Shown in pieces: positions 33,158 through 40,143 of a stretch of DNA of 40,143 bases. How positions within the stretch are numbered: the stretch's first letter is position 1; each line of letters begins with the position of its first letter. The notes below the pieces were generated by a model, which saw only the letters and a list, made by a program, of their open reading frames with translations, did no database searches and was not told where the DNA came from. A program made the position numbers and the translations under genes. This DNA is from JBAPRR01 sp049281195 (GTDB taxonomy: Bacteria; Actinomycetota; Acidimicrobiia; Acidimicrobiales; CAVXTF01), in the NCBI GenBank assembly GCA_049281195.1, contig JBAPRR010000175.1, forward strand, positions 1-40,143, in the 5' to 3' direction.

Positions 33158-34459
33158 TTACGAGGCGGAACCGGGGAGCACCAGAACCGGCGAGCCCGTG
33201 AGTGTGAGCGACGTTCCGGGTGCGAGAACGGTCACCTGTCCATTGAGGTTCTTCACTTTGAACGAACCGCTCGTCGGAGCCTGCATCGTCATCGTCCCCT
33301 GCGGGTCGTACATGAGGACCCCTGTGGCACCGTCGGGCCTGACGAGATAGCAGGCGAACAGTCCGGCGTACGGGCCCGAGGTGATGCCGCCGCAGCCCTT
33401 CGGCGTGGAGCCCGAGAGCCATCGGAGCATCGTGGTGTAGGCGGTTGCGTCCGCCGGGTAGCCCTGCTCACCCAGGCTCAGCCACATGTCGTTCGTGTTT
33501 GCCCCGTACCAGATGATCTGAGCCGCTCCGAGCTCCGCCTGATCCATCAGGGTCCGTGCCACGTAGGCCTGTGCGTTCTGGGTGTCGAACAGCGCTTGAC
33601 CCGTAGACGAGTATCCGGAATAGCCGATCTCGGTCATCCAGATCGGGAGCTTGAGGCCGGCCCGCGTGAGAGCCTGACGGTACGCGGCCAGGTAGGTAGC
33701 GGCACCTTCGGGGTTGTTGGCGTATGCGTGGCCGGCGAACGCATTGGCCACAACGCCCCCACCGTCTGACAAATAGTCGTAAAGCCATCCGTCAGTGAGG
33801 GCGTATTGCGTGAAGGAGGGTGTCAGAACGATCGCGCTCGGATCGATCTGCTTGATGGTGTCGTAGGCGACGGTTGCCAGCTCGACCATCTGCTCCGGAG
33901 TTCCGGAGAAGGTCGACGCATCGGCCTCGTCCCAGATCTCGTACGCGCCGATCTCGCCCTTGTAGCGCTGCGCCACTTCGCTCACGTACTGCTTCCACGA
34001 CTGGATGCTCGTCGGCATTGCAGGTGCACCGCGGCCGTAGATGTCGGTGCTTCGCGGGTCGCTCGATGCCCACTCGGGAGTTTGGCCGAGCACGTAGAGG
34101 ACCCTCGCACCCTTGGAACGGGCTTGGCTCACCTGTCGATCGAGGGCCGTGAAGTTCCATTCGCCCGGCGACGGTTCGACGTTGAGCCAGGTCGTTCCGT
34201 CGTCCCAGATGCGGACCATCCCGAGCGCCACCGACGGGTAGGAGGCGTCGGAATCGGCCCCCCACTCCATGTCGTCGTAATTGATGATGTCGGCCCCGAA
34301 TTGGCCGGATGCGATGGTGGCCGGATGCGGACCCGAGATTGTGACCGCGGGCTCGTGCCACGGGAGAGCCTGAGCGGCAGCTCCGGGCGCACCCGAGGGC
34401 ACATCGACGCTCAAAAGGGCGCCGAACGCCATCAACGCGAATATCAGTTTTGGCTGCAT
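33158..34459 (-). CDS. Secreted clan GH-A glycosidase-like protein (GH39-like)
   Basis: A 433-residue exported protein with a TIM-barrel glycosidase pattern. The N-terminal hydrophobic segment (LIFALMAFGALLSV, then AAAQA) is a signal peptide. Barrel landmarks: MVRIWDDGTTW, WNFTALDRQVSQARSKGARVLYVLGQTPEWASS, the acid/base strand AYEIWDEAD (Glu178), FAGHAYANNP and the nucleophile strand WMTEIGYSGY (Glu277). The residue before the acid/base is Asp177, where clan GH-A enzymes nearly always have Asn. A C-terminal beta domain follows (about 350-433). Likely role: trimming or cutting the polysaccharide outside the cell, or binding it. ATG at 34459 is chosen for the signal peptide; GTG at 34507 would add 16 residues. 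Confidence 0.78.
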   Translation of the reverse strand: MQPKLIFALMAFGALLSVDVPSGAPGAAAQALPWHEPAVTISGPHPATIASGQFGADIINYDDMEWGADSDASYPSVALGMVRIWDDGTTWLNVEPSPGEWNFTALDRQVSQARSKGARVLYVLGQTPEWASSDPRSTDIYGRGAPAMPTSIQSWKQYVSEVAQRYKGEIGAYEIWDEADASTFSGTPEQMVELATVAYDTIKQIDPSAIVLTPSFTQYALTDGWLYDYLSDGGGVVANAFAGHAYANNPEGAATYLAAYRQALTRAGLKLPIWMTEIGYSGYSSTGQALFDTQNAQAYVARTLMDQAELGAAQIIWYGANTNDMWLSLGEQGYPADATAYTTMLRWLSGSTPKGCGGITSGPYAGLFACYLVRPDGATGVLMYDPQGTMTMQAPTSGSFKVKNLNGQVTVLAPGTSLTLTGSPVLVLPGSAS

Positions 34460-34549
34460 GAGCAGTTTCGCCCGTTCGAACTTCGCACACTTCGTCGGGT
34501 AGTCCACGAGGCGCCCATCGTCAAAATTGATCGGCGTCTTCAGCGATGG

Positions 34550-34565
34550 TTGAAAAGTTTTTCAA
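34550..34565. promoter_or_regulatory. 16-bp AT-rich palindrome between GT2 and glycosidase-like genes
   Basis: TTGAAAA-GT-TTTTCAA is a perfect inverted repeat with seven-base arms in the AT-rich gap between the end of the GT2 gene (34586) and the start of the glycosidase-like gene. It is about 90 bases upstream of the latter's ATG. It could be an operator for that gene or part of a terminator for the GT2 gene... neither is shown. A smaller repeat TCAAAATTGA lies at 34521-34530. Confidence 0.4.
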
Positions 34566-34585
34566 ACCACCGTCATCGGGGGGAA

Positions 34586-35524
34586 TCACCGCAAACGACG
34601 TCTTTCCGAGCGCGGCTGCGGGCGAAACCGTGGCGGGACACAAGAAACTATGACGCGCTTCGCCTCAGACCAATTCCTGATCAACGGCGATACGCGCACA
34701 GCGCCCTGCAACCCTCCCCGATGCGTGAGGCCCCGTGTGGCCAACCGGTTGGCGAAGTAGTCGAACGCATGTAGCCGTTCGGTCTCACGCCTTTCCGACA
34801 GAGCGTCGCGCCACAGAGGGTGTCTCCTTTCGAGATCCCTCAGGCAGGAATCGAGCGATCTCAAGTAGAGGTCGTGGTCCCTGGAGAGGTTCTCGCCGGT
34901 CACGCTGTAGACGGCCACCGGCCGGGACAGGCCTTCCACCCTGTAGCCGGCCATCGCGATCCTGAGCCACAGGTGGTAATCGTCTACTCCGACGAGCCGC
35001 TCGTTCAGTGGACCCACAGACCGGACGACTGAGGCTGGGATGACCGCGGTCAAAGCCGGGATGAAGTTCGATTCGATGAGCTGGCTGGTCACCTCCCCGC
35101 AGAACCCGGCTCCCCACAGGTCGCTGTAAAGGCGCCGCTCGTGATCGTTGTCTTCTACCCACGCATCCCCATATACGACACCTACTTCGGGCCGTTCGAG
35201 GAGCGGGCGCTGGAGGGTGAGCTTTTCCGGCAGCCATAGGTCGTCCTGGTCCAAGAAGCAGATCGCCTCGCCTCTGGCTTCTCTGATCCCGATGTTGCGC
35301 GGCCTGGCCGGACCGCCTGAATTGGAGGTGCGGAAGGTCCTGATCCTCGGATCATCTCTCGATGCCTCGGTAAGGATCTCCCACGAAGAGTCCGTCGATC
35401 CGTCGTCGACAGCGACGATCTCCCAGTCCGGGTCTGTCTGCGACCTCACCGAGTCGATCGCCCGGCCCAGCCGGCTTTCACCGTTGTAAACCGCCAGAAT
35501 TACCGAGAATTGCGGACCGGTCAT
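34586..35524 (-). CDS. GT2 glycosyltransferase
   Basis: A 312-residue inverting GT-A glycosyltransferase. Motifs: FSVILAVYNGESRLGRAIDSVRSQ, IVAVDDGSTDSSWEIL, GGPARPRNIGIREARGEAICFLDQDDLWLPEKL with the metal-binding DQDD, and VGVDDYHLWLRIAMAGY. The C-terminus is strongly basic (RPQPRSERRRLR), which often keeps such enzymes at the membrane. ATG at 35524 begins at the first strand; a longer frame overlaps the upstream methyltransferase gene. It is 28 bases downstream of that gene on the same strand, so the two are likely co-transcribed. Confidence 0.88.
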   Translation of the reverse strand: MTGPQFSVILAVYNGESRLGRAIDSVRSQTDPDWEIVAVDDGSTDSSWEILTEASRDDPRIRTFRTSNSGGPARPRNIGIREARGEAICFLDQDDLWLPEKLTLQRPLLERPEVGVVYGDAWVEDNDHERRLYSDLWGAGFCGEVTSQLIESNFIPALTAVIPASVVRSVGPLNERLVGVDDYHLWLRIAMAGYRVEGLSRPVAVYSVTGENLSRDHDLYLRSLDSCLRDLERRHPLWRDALSERRETERLHAFDYFANRLATRGLTHRGGLQGAVRVSPLIRNWSEAKRVIVSCVPPRFRPQPRSERRRLR

Positions 35525-35552
35525 GCGAGTTCGCCAGTCGCCCAGAGGTGTT

Positions 35553-36230
35553 TCAGTGCCCGGAATCGACACGAGGTGTTGCCACTACGGCGAACTGCTG
35601 AGACCGCAACTCTGCCCCGAGCCTTTCTCTGAGCTTGCAGATGAGCCACAGGATGGGCGCGGCATGCGGTTCGAGGTTGTCGAACGAGACGGGGTTTATG
35701 GGCCTTGCCGTCTCGATCTCGTAACCGGCCCCCCGGAACATCTCCACGACGGAGGAAAGGGTGAAGAACCTCAGATGGGTGCGGTCGAGGACCCCATCGG
35801 AGACGTAGCGCCATTCCCCCCGCCGCAAAAGGGGCCACAGCACCGGCCAGTAGCGCATGTTGGGGACCGAGGCGACCACCACGCCGCCTGGGGAGAGCAT
35901 CTTTTTAGCGGCGGCGAGTGCGCCCCACGGGTCGACCAGGTGCTCGAGGATGTCGTTGAAGACGATGCAGTCGAAGACTCTGTCAGGCGGGATATCGGAA
36001 GGAAAAGCTCCGGTGATGACCTGGTGGTAACGCTCAGAGGCGGCATCGGCAGCCACCGGGTCGAGCTCTATCCCCGTCAGGTCGATGGGACCTCTCTGGA
36101 GCAGCGACTGCCCGAATCCTCCGCGGCCGCAACCCACGTCGAGCAGGGTCTTCGCCTGCCGAGGGACGTAGTCGACCATGTCGCGCCTCGGGACGTCCAG
36201 GTAGCCGTAGGTCTCAACCACCACATCCAC
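35553..36230 (-). CDS. Class I SAM-dependent methyltransferase
   Basis: A 225-residue methyltransferase. SAM motif I is LLDVGCGRGGFGQSLLQRG (near residues 29-47), then GIELDPVAADAA, FDCIVFNDILEHLVDPWGAL (motif II with the DxLEHL wording of the UbiE/Coq5-like group) and LSPGGVVVASVPN. Similar proteins in polysaccharide loci methylate sugar nucleotides or the growing glycan. It starts with ATG at 36230, divergent from the Wzm gene across an 85-base gap that carries an inverted repeat. A GT2 gene follows downstream. Confidence 0.87.
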   Translation of the reverse strand: MDVVVETYGYLDVPRRDMVDYVPRQAKTLLDVGCGRGGFGQSLLQRGPIDLTGIELDPVAADAASERYHQVITGAFPSDIPPDRVFDCIVFNDILEHLVDPWGALAAAKKMLSPGGVVVASVPNMRYWPVLWPLLRRGEWRYVSDGVLDRTHLRFFTLSSVVEMFRGAGYEIETARPINPVSFDNLEPHAAPILWLICKLRERLGAELRSQQFAVVATPRVDSGH

Positions 36231-36269
36231 CGTCTGCAGTCACAACCCGCAAACCGTAGTTCGACCTGA

Positions 36270-36283
36270 AAAGCTTGAGCTTT
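36270..36283. promoter_or_regulatory. 14-bp inverted repeat in the divergent methyltransferase/Wzm gap
   Basis: AAAGCT-TG-AGCTTT is a perfect inverted repeat with six-base arms, 40 bases before the methyltransferase start and 33 bases before the Wzm start. Right after it CCCA-GTCG-TGGG (36284-36295) is another small inverted repeat. The position between two divergent units of the polysaccharide locus fits a shared operator; there is no direct evidence. Confidence 0.4.
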
Positions 36284-36315
36284 CCCAGTCGTGGGTATCG
36301 CCGGGGGACACACAT

Positions 36316-37167
36316 ATGAGCGCCGTGGAGATGCAGGGAGTCGCTGCCACCGGCGTCCGTACGGCGGTGGATGGCAGGTGGGAGCACGATCCCTTGTTGC
36401 GGAGGGTTCGTACGCAGTTACCTCTGCTCGCCGTGTGGACGCGGAGGGAATTTCGCGTCCGTTACCGGCAGAGCGCGCTCGGAATCACCTGGAGCATCGT
36501 CCAGCCTCTGGCCACGCTCGCGATCTTCGGCATCATTCTCAGGTCCGTGCTTCACGTGAGCAGCGAGGGCTACCCGTACATCAGCTTCGCTTACGCCGGC
36601 CTTGTGCCCTGGACCTTCGCCCTGAATGGGATCGGAACCGCTGTTCCTTCGATCATGAACGCGGCCCCTGTGGCGGGAAAGGCCTACTTCCCGCGCGAAG
36701 TGATTACCATCGCAACCGTCGGGGTTTCGGCGATCGACCTTGCGATCTCAACCGCCTTGTTCTTCATCATCATCGGGATCCAGGGAGTGGGATTCAGCTA
36801 CCACCTGATAGCGATGATCCCGATCTTTCTGGTTCTGGCGATCATCGTTTTGGGACTCGGCATTTTCCTTGCCGTCCTGACGGTGTTCCTGCGTGACCTC
36901 AGGTATCTTGTGCCGCTCGTGCTGCAGCTGTTGTTCATAGCCACGCCGATCATGTACCCCCCTTCCCTGTTGAAAGGGAAGCTCGCGATCTTCGCCAGGA
37001 TCAACCCGTTTGCAGCCATAGTCGACGCGGTACGCCAGGTCGCTCTGGCGAAGCAGTGGCCGGATTGGCCGCTTCTCGGAGTTCACGCCGCGATCGGTCT
37101 GGTGTTCCTGTTCGTGGTCCTGCTTTACACGCGCTCGGTCGAGCCGCGCCTAGTGGACGTCATGTGA
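36316..37167 (+). CDS. wzm: Polysaccharide ABC transporter permease, Wzm/TagG type
   Basis: A 283-residue integral membrane protein of the ABC-2 type. About six helices follow an N-terminal cytoplasmic part with the family marks LLAVWTRREFRVRYRQSALGITWSIVQPLATLAIFG, the SFAYAGLVPWTFALNGI segment and VTVFLRDLRYLVPLVLQLLFIATPIMYPPS. These are hallmarks of Wzm/TagG/RfbD permeases that move lipid-linked polysaccharide across the membrane. The ATG has GGGGGA seven bases upstream. The stop overlaps the ATG of the ATPase gene (TGATG, 37165-37169), giving a coupled exporter operon. Confidence 0.93.
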   Translation: MSAVEMQGVAATGVRTAVDGRWEHDPLLRRVRTQLPLLAVWTRREFRVRYRQSALGITWSIVQPLATLAIFGIILRSVLHVSSEGYPYISFAYAGLVPWTFALNGIGTAVPSIMNAAPVAGKAYFPREVITIATVGVSAIDLAISTALFFIIIGIQGVGFSYHLIAMIPIFLVLAIIVLGLGIFLAVLTVFLRDLRYLVPLVLQLLFIATPIMYPPSLLKGKLAIFARINPFAAIVDAVRQVALAKQWPDWPLLGVHAAIGLVFLFVVLLYTRSVEPRLVDVM

Positions 37168-38336
37168 TGGAGCCGGCCGTCGAGCTCGCAAACGTGAGCA
37201 AGGTGTACAGGCGCGGCGCCGAACGGGTGAACCTCCGCGCCGCGATGCCCGGTTCAGTGGGGCGAAGGGCACCCAAGGATGGCCATTGGGCGCTCAAAGA
37301 CTTTTCGATGACGGTCCAGCCCCAGGAGATCGTCGGGGTGATCGGCCCGAACGGGGCAGGCAAGTCGACTCTGTTGAAGCTCCTGGCCCGGGTCATCGCT
37401 CCGACGGAGGGCCGGGTGGTCACCCGAGGCCGGGTGGCATCCCTCATCGAGCTCGGAGTGGGCTTCCATCCGGACCTGACCGGTACCGACAACGTCCGTT
37501 TCTCCGCGGCCGTTTTGGGGATGAGCCGCCAGGAGATCCGCAAGCACTACGACGCCATTGTCGAGTTTGCGGGGATCGAACCCTTCATGGGGACCCCGGT
37601 GAAGCGCTACTCGTCGGGAATGCTCGCCCGGCTCGGGTTCGCGGTCGCGTCGCACCTGAACGCCAATATCGTTCTGGTGGACGAGGTGCTGTCCGTCGGG
37701 GACGCCGAGTTCCAGCGCCGTGGCTTCAGCCGCATGGAGGAGTTGCGCTCAGAGGGAGCCACCCTCCTTCTCGTGACACACAACCTGGCGCTCATCCCGC
37801 AGATATGCCAACGCGCCTTAAGGCTTGATCACGGCACGATCGTCGACCAAGGGGACCCCGCCGCAGTGGTGGAGCGCTACCAGGCGTCGGCCGCCGAGCG
37901 GATCTTCGGGGACGACACCGGTGATTCGGGAGCCGTCGCGATAAGCCAATTCAAGCTGTCAAGCTCGGTCGTATCTCCGAACGACTCGCTGGATCTCGAA
38001 TTCGTGCTCGACGTGGCGCGCCCGATTCAAAACGGCCGCGTCGCAGTGGTCATCAGGCGACCAGAGGGCCTCCACGCAGCAGGTAGCGACGTGATCGGAT
38101 CTCAAAGAGCGCTTACCCAAACAGGGAGATGGCGCCTCACCGGGCACATCGATTCGGTCGGCATCATCCAAGGCGCTTACCAAGTCCTGATCACCGTGGT
38201 GGAAGAGCACGCAGGAGTCCTCCTCACCCACGCGCAGGCATCGGTAGGTCTGACTGTGAAGGATCAATTGGACGACCGGCAGTATGGCGTCAAGCACATG
38301 GAAAGCGACTGGGACATTCGGGCAGAAGACAGGTAG
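37167..38336 (+). CDS. wzt: Polysaccharide ABC transporter ATP-binding protein, Wzt type with C-terminal domain
   Basis: A 389-residue ATPase. Walker A GPNGAGKST at 60-68, the GFHPDLTG segment typical of TagH/Wzt (99-106), signature YSSGMLARLGF at 148-158, Walker B NIVLVDEVLSVGD (Asp172, Glu173) and switch His205. Residues about 250-389 form an extra beta-rich domain like the Wzt C-terminal glycan-binding domain, which in O-antigen systems reads the modified end of the chain before export. Its presence suggests that the exported polymer carries a terminal tag (methyl or other), which would suit the methyltransferases nearby; that link is inference. It starts on the stop of the permease gene and ends just before a GT2 gene. 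Confidence 0.93.
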   Translation: MEPAVELANVSKVYRRGAERVNLRAAMPGSVGRRAPKDGHWALKDFSMTVQPQEIVGVIGPNGAGKSTLLKLLARVIAPTEGRVVTRGRVASLIELGVGFHPDLTGTDNVRFSAAVLGMSRQEIRKHYDAIVEFAGIEPFMGTPVKRYSSGMLARLGFAVASHLNANIVLVDEVLSVGDAEFQRRGFSRMEELRSEGATLLLVTHNLALIPQICQRALRLDHGTIVDQGDPAAVVERYQASAAERIFGDDTGDSGAVAISQFKLSSSVVSPNDSLDLEFVLDVARPIQNGRVAVVIRRPEGLHAAGSDVIGSQRALTQTGRWRLTGHIDSVGIIQGAYQVLITVVEEHAGVLLTHAQASVGLTVKDQLDDRQYGVKHMESDWDIRAEDR

Positions 38337-38339
38337 CGG

Positions 38340-39197
38340 GTGACCAGAACGTTGGGCGTTGAAGTCGGCTTCGATCAGGATGTCGGGCGGCATTTGACGG
38401 TGGCGGTGGTGATCCCGTCGCACAACTACGCACACTTCCTGCCCGACGCGGTTACGAGCGTTCTGGAGCAGACCAGGCGGCCCGACACCGTCGTCATCGT
38501 CGACGACAGCTCGACGGACGGCACTCAGCAGGTCGCCGAAAGATACGCCGATTCCGTCAGATACATCCGGATAGAAGCAGGAGGACCGTCGGCGGCCCGT
38601 AACGCCGGTGCGGGTGTCGTGGACACGGATCTGGTGGTGTTCCTCGACGCCGACGATCAGCTCGCGCCGACATTCATCGAACGATGTGTGCAGGTGCTGC
38701 CGGAGGATTGGGACCGGCATTTCGTCTACACCCATTTCCGACTCTTCGGTAACTCAGAAGGCGTGGAGACGGCCTTTCCTTACGACAAGGCGCGCCTGGC
38801 GCGCAGCAACTTCATCCATCCCGCATCGCTTCTGCCGCGCGCAGAGGTTGCCCGGATCGGCTACGACGAGAGCCTCCGCATCGGGCTCGAGGATTGGGAC
38901 CTCTACCTAACACTGGCCGAAAAGGGGATCGAGGGGATCCTCGTCGACGAGCCGCTCATCTACTACCGGATCCATGGCGACGGAGTCACCGTCAGGTTGA
39001 GACGCAGGCCGTTGCGCCTGTTCATGTTGCGCATGCATCTGCTGGTCAAGCACCGGACTCTTTACCGCCCGGCCGGCGCGGCCCGGCAGATCTCAGACAT
39101 CATGAGCTTGCTCGTCACCGACTGTGAAGAGCGGTACGAGGTCCGCCGCCGATCGGCCAAGGCGTGGCGGCTCCTGTGGCGCATGCGTAAGGCTTAG
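38340..39197 (+). CDS. GT2 glycosyltransferase
   Basis: A 285-residue inverting GT-A enzyme. TVAVVIPSHNYAHFLPDAVTSVLEQT, VVIVDDSSTDGTQQVA, GGPSAARNAGAGVVDTDLVVFLDADDQLAPTFIERC with the metal-binding DADD, and LRIGLEDWDLYLTLAEKG with the ED motif. The C-terminus is basic. The start is GTG at 38340, three bases after the Wzt stop, so it belongs to the wzm-wzt unit. It may act on the exported polymer or its lipid-linked precursor. The sugar is not identifiable. Confidence 0.9.
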   Translation: MTRTLGVEVGFDQDVGRHLTVAVVIPSHNYAHFLPDAVTSVLEQTRRPDTVVIVDDSSTDGTQQVAERYADSVRYIRIEAGGPSAARNAGAGVVDTDLVVFLDADDQLAPTFIERCVQVLPEDWDRHFVYTHFRLFGNSEGVETAFPYDKARLARSNFIHPASLLPRAEVARIGYDESLRIGLEDWDLYLTLAEKGIEGILVDEPLIYYRIHGDGVTVRLRRRPLRLFMLRMHLLVKHRTLYRPAGAARQISDIMSLLVTDCEERYEVRRRSAKAWRLLWRMRKA

Positions 39198-39200
39198 GCC

Positions 39201-40143
39201 GTGCGACAACTGGCGGGCACCCGCATCTCTCCCGGTGTGCGCCGGGGGGGATTGGTTCTGGTCGCCTTGGTCATAGTGGCGGTCTGGGCGAGGGAGGACA
39301 TCCACAAGCACGGCTTAGGTGGGCTGACCGTCGGACTTTTGGTCGGGATCGTCGGACTGGCTGTGGCGTTCAGGTGGGCGACCCTGGCGCCTGCGGTCGT
39401 GCTGTTCGCATGCGCAGTGATCCCGTACCCGGTGTCTTTCGTCGGGAAGACCCCATTCGGCGTGGTGACCGCGGCGGGGGCCCTCGCGGTTCTGCTTGCG
39501 ATCACGGCGTTCCTCCTGCGCGAGTCCGGCGTCATGCTGAAAGGGCCGCCCCTCGAGACGGGGGTGAAGGTCCTCCTGGTCTGGATCGTGTGGATCGCCA
39601 TATCGGCAGCCGCCAGCTTCGATCCGAAGCTCGCTTTGAACGACGCGCGCCAACTCCTTTTCGCTTTCCCTCTGGCCTATGTCGTAGGACGCTTCTTCGG
39701 TTGGAACCGTCCGATGGCCCTCAAGTTCTGTTACGGGGCGATCATCGGTGTCGCGGTGCTGGCCATCATCCAGGCGGCCACCGGATTCGACCCGATAAAG
39801 CTCATCCCTACAGGCGCCCAGGGTCATTTCCCACTCGTTGATCCGGGAGATTCCTACCGCAACGGCCTGGTGAGGGTCAGGGTCGGCTTCTACCACGCCT
39901 CCGATCTGGGTCGGGTTCTGGCAGTAGCACTTCCACTTTTGCTGGTGGCAGCGGTTCAGAAGGGTGCCAAGTTGTGGCTGAGGATCGGGACGGTTCTCGT
40001 GGTTGCAGCCATCCTTCTGACACTCACGTTCAGCGCATGGTTCGCGGCCGTGGTGGCGCTACTCCTTTTCGCCGCGGCGAGCCGGACGCGTGGACGTGCG
40101 GCTGTCCTCGGGTTGACTCTGCTCGCCATCGTCGCCGCGATCG
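39201..40143 (+). CDS. O-antigen ligase/polymerase-like membrane protein (N-terminal part)
   Basis: The first 314 codons of a multispanning membrane protein that continues past the right edge. At least eight hydrophobic helices are visible, among them GGLVLVALVIVAVW, GLLVGIVGLAVAF, VVLFACAVIPYP and ALPLLLVAAV. A segment between helices reads LNDARQLLFAFPLAYVVGRFFGW and then YRNGLVRVRVGFYHASDLGRVLAVALPL. The layout and the R-x-G...H/SD-loop resemble the WaaL/Wzy/O-antigen-ligase family that joins or polymerises glycan chains at the outer face. GTG at 39201 has AAGG eight bases upstream and follows the GT2 stop by three bases. The missing C-terminus leaves ligase versus polymerase open. Confidence 0.75.
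   Translation, partial: MRQLAGTRISPGVRRGGLVLVALVIVAVWAREDIHKHGLGGLTVGLLVGIVGLAVAFRWATLAPAVVLFACAVIPYPVSFVGKTPFGVVTAAGALAVLLAITAFLLRESGVMLKGPPLETGVKVLLVWIVWIAISAAASFDPKLALNDARQLLFAFPLAYVVGRFFGWNRPMALKFCYGAIIGVAVLAIIQAATGFDPIKLIPTGAQGHFPLVDPGDSYRNGLVRVRVGFYHASDLGRVLAVALPLLLVAAVQKGAKLWLRIGTVLVVAAILLTLTFSAWFAAVVALLLFAAASRTRGRAAVLGLTLLAIVAAI

Noticed and set aside
34550..34565. Palindrome as a definite rho-independent terminator
   Set aside because: Stem is AT-rich and short, so it would be weak; operator and terminator readings are both open.

Overview
The window looks like a stretch of chromosome from a GC-rich actinobacterium, most likely of the class Acidimicrobiia. This is inferred from gene content: a secreted protein with tandem GYWLVGSDGGVFSFGDA-type repeats, an F420-type luciferase-like oxidoreductase, a DinB-like enzyme of the mycothiol-dependent type, a DUF2505 protein, an Eis-type acetyltransferase, a LigC-type DNA ligase and a class III nucleotide cyclase. 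I see no tRNA, rRNA, CRISPR array, insertion sequence, phage gene or replication origin. Both ends are cut inside genes.

Left part (1-22 kb) is a mosaic of short housekeeping and accessory units. In order it holds the start of an MsbA/LmrA-like ABC exporter (partial); a BCP/PrxQ peroxiredoxin; an NTF2-like protein with an LLM oxidoreductase; a coupled DUF2505 and LigC ligase pair; and a cyclic-nucleotide-binding protein with a histone-like basic tail, flanked by tandem repeats. Next come a two-gene MacB/LolCDE-type exporter, an alpha/beta hydrolase, an Eis-like acetyltransferase, a large secreted repeat protein and a class III cyclase. A possibly frameshifted small membrane protein, an adenosine-deaminase-family enzyme behind a long hairpin that buries its ribosome binding site, a DinB-like enzyme and a small membrane protein follow. 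The part ends with a lipoprotein pair (GH92 glycosidase and SGNH hydrolase), a GcvT-like protein and a CrtC/lipocalin-like protein.

Right part (23-40 kb) is a surface-polysaccharide locus. It contains a secreted WNG-repeat protein, a small linker protein coupled to a Wzz/BY-kinase-like protein, a sulfotransferase, a polysaccharide deacetylase, four GT2 and two GT4 glycosyltransferases, an FkbM methyltransferase, a class I methyltransferase, a clan GH-A glycosidase-like secreted protein, a Wzm/Wzt exporter pair and the start of an O-antigen-ligase/polymerase-like membrane protein. The set suggests assembly, modification (sulfation, methylation, deacetylation), ABC-dependent export and trimming of an extracellular or cell-wall polysaccharide. 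The chemistry of the glycan cannot be read from the sequence.

The observations most worth a second look are: the 62-nt hairpin that sequesters the deaminase ribosome binding site; the cNMP-binding protein with a basic tail between two tandem repeat arrays; the 13-repeat secreted protein with paired cysteines; the BY-kinase-like protein lacking its tyrosine tail; and the divergent glycosyltransferases whose start codons overlap on one CATG.
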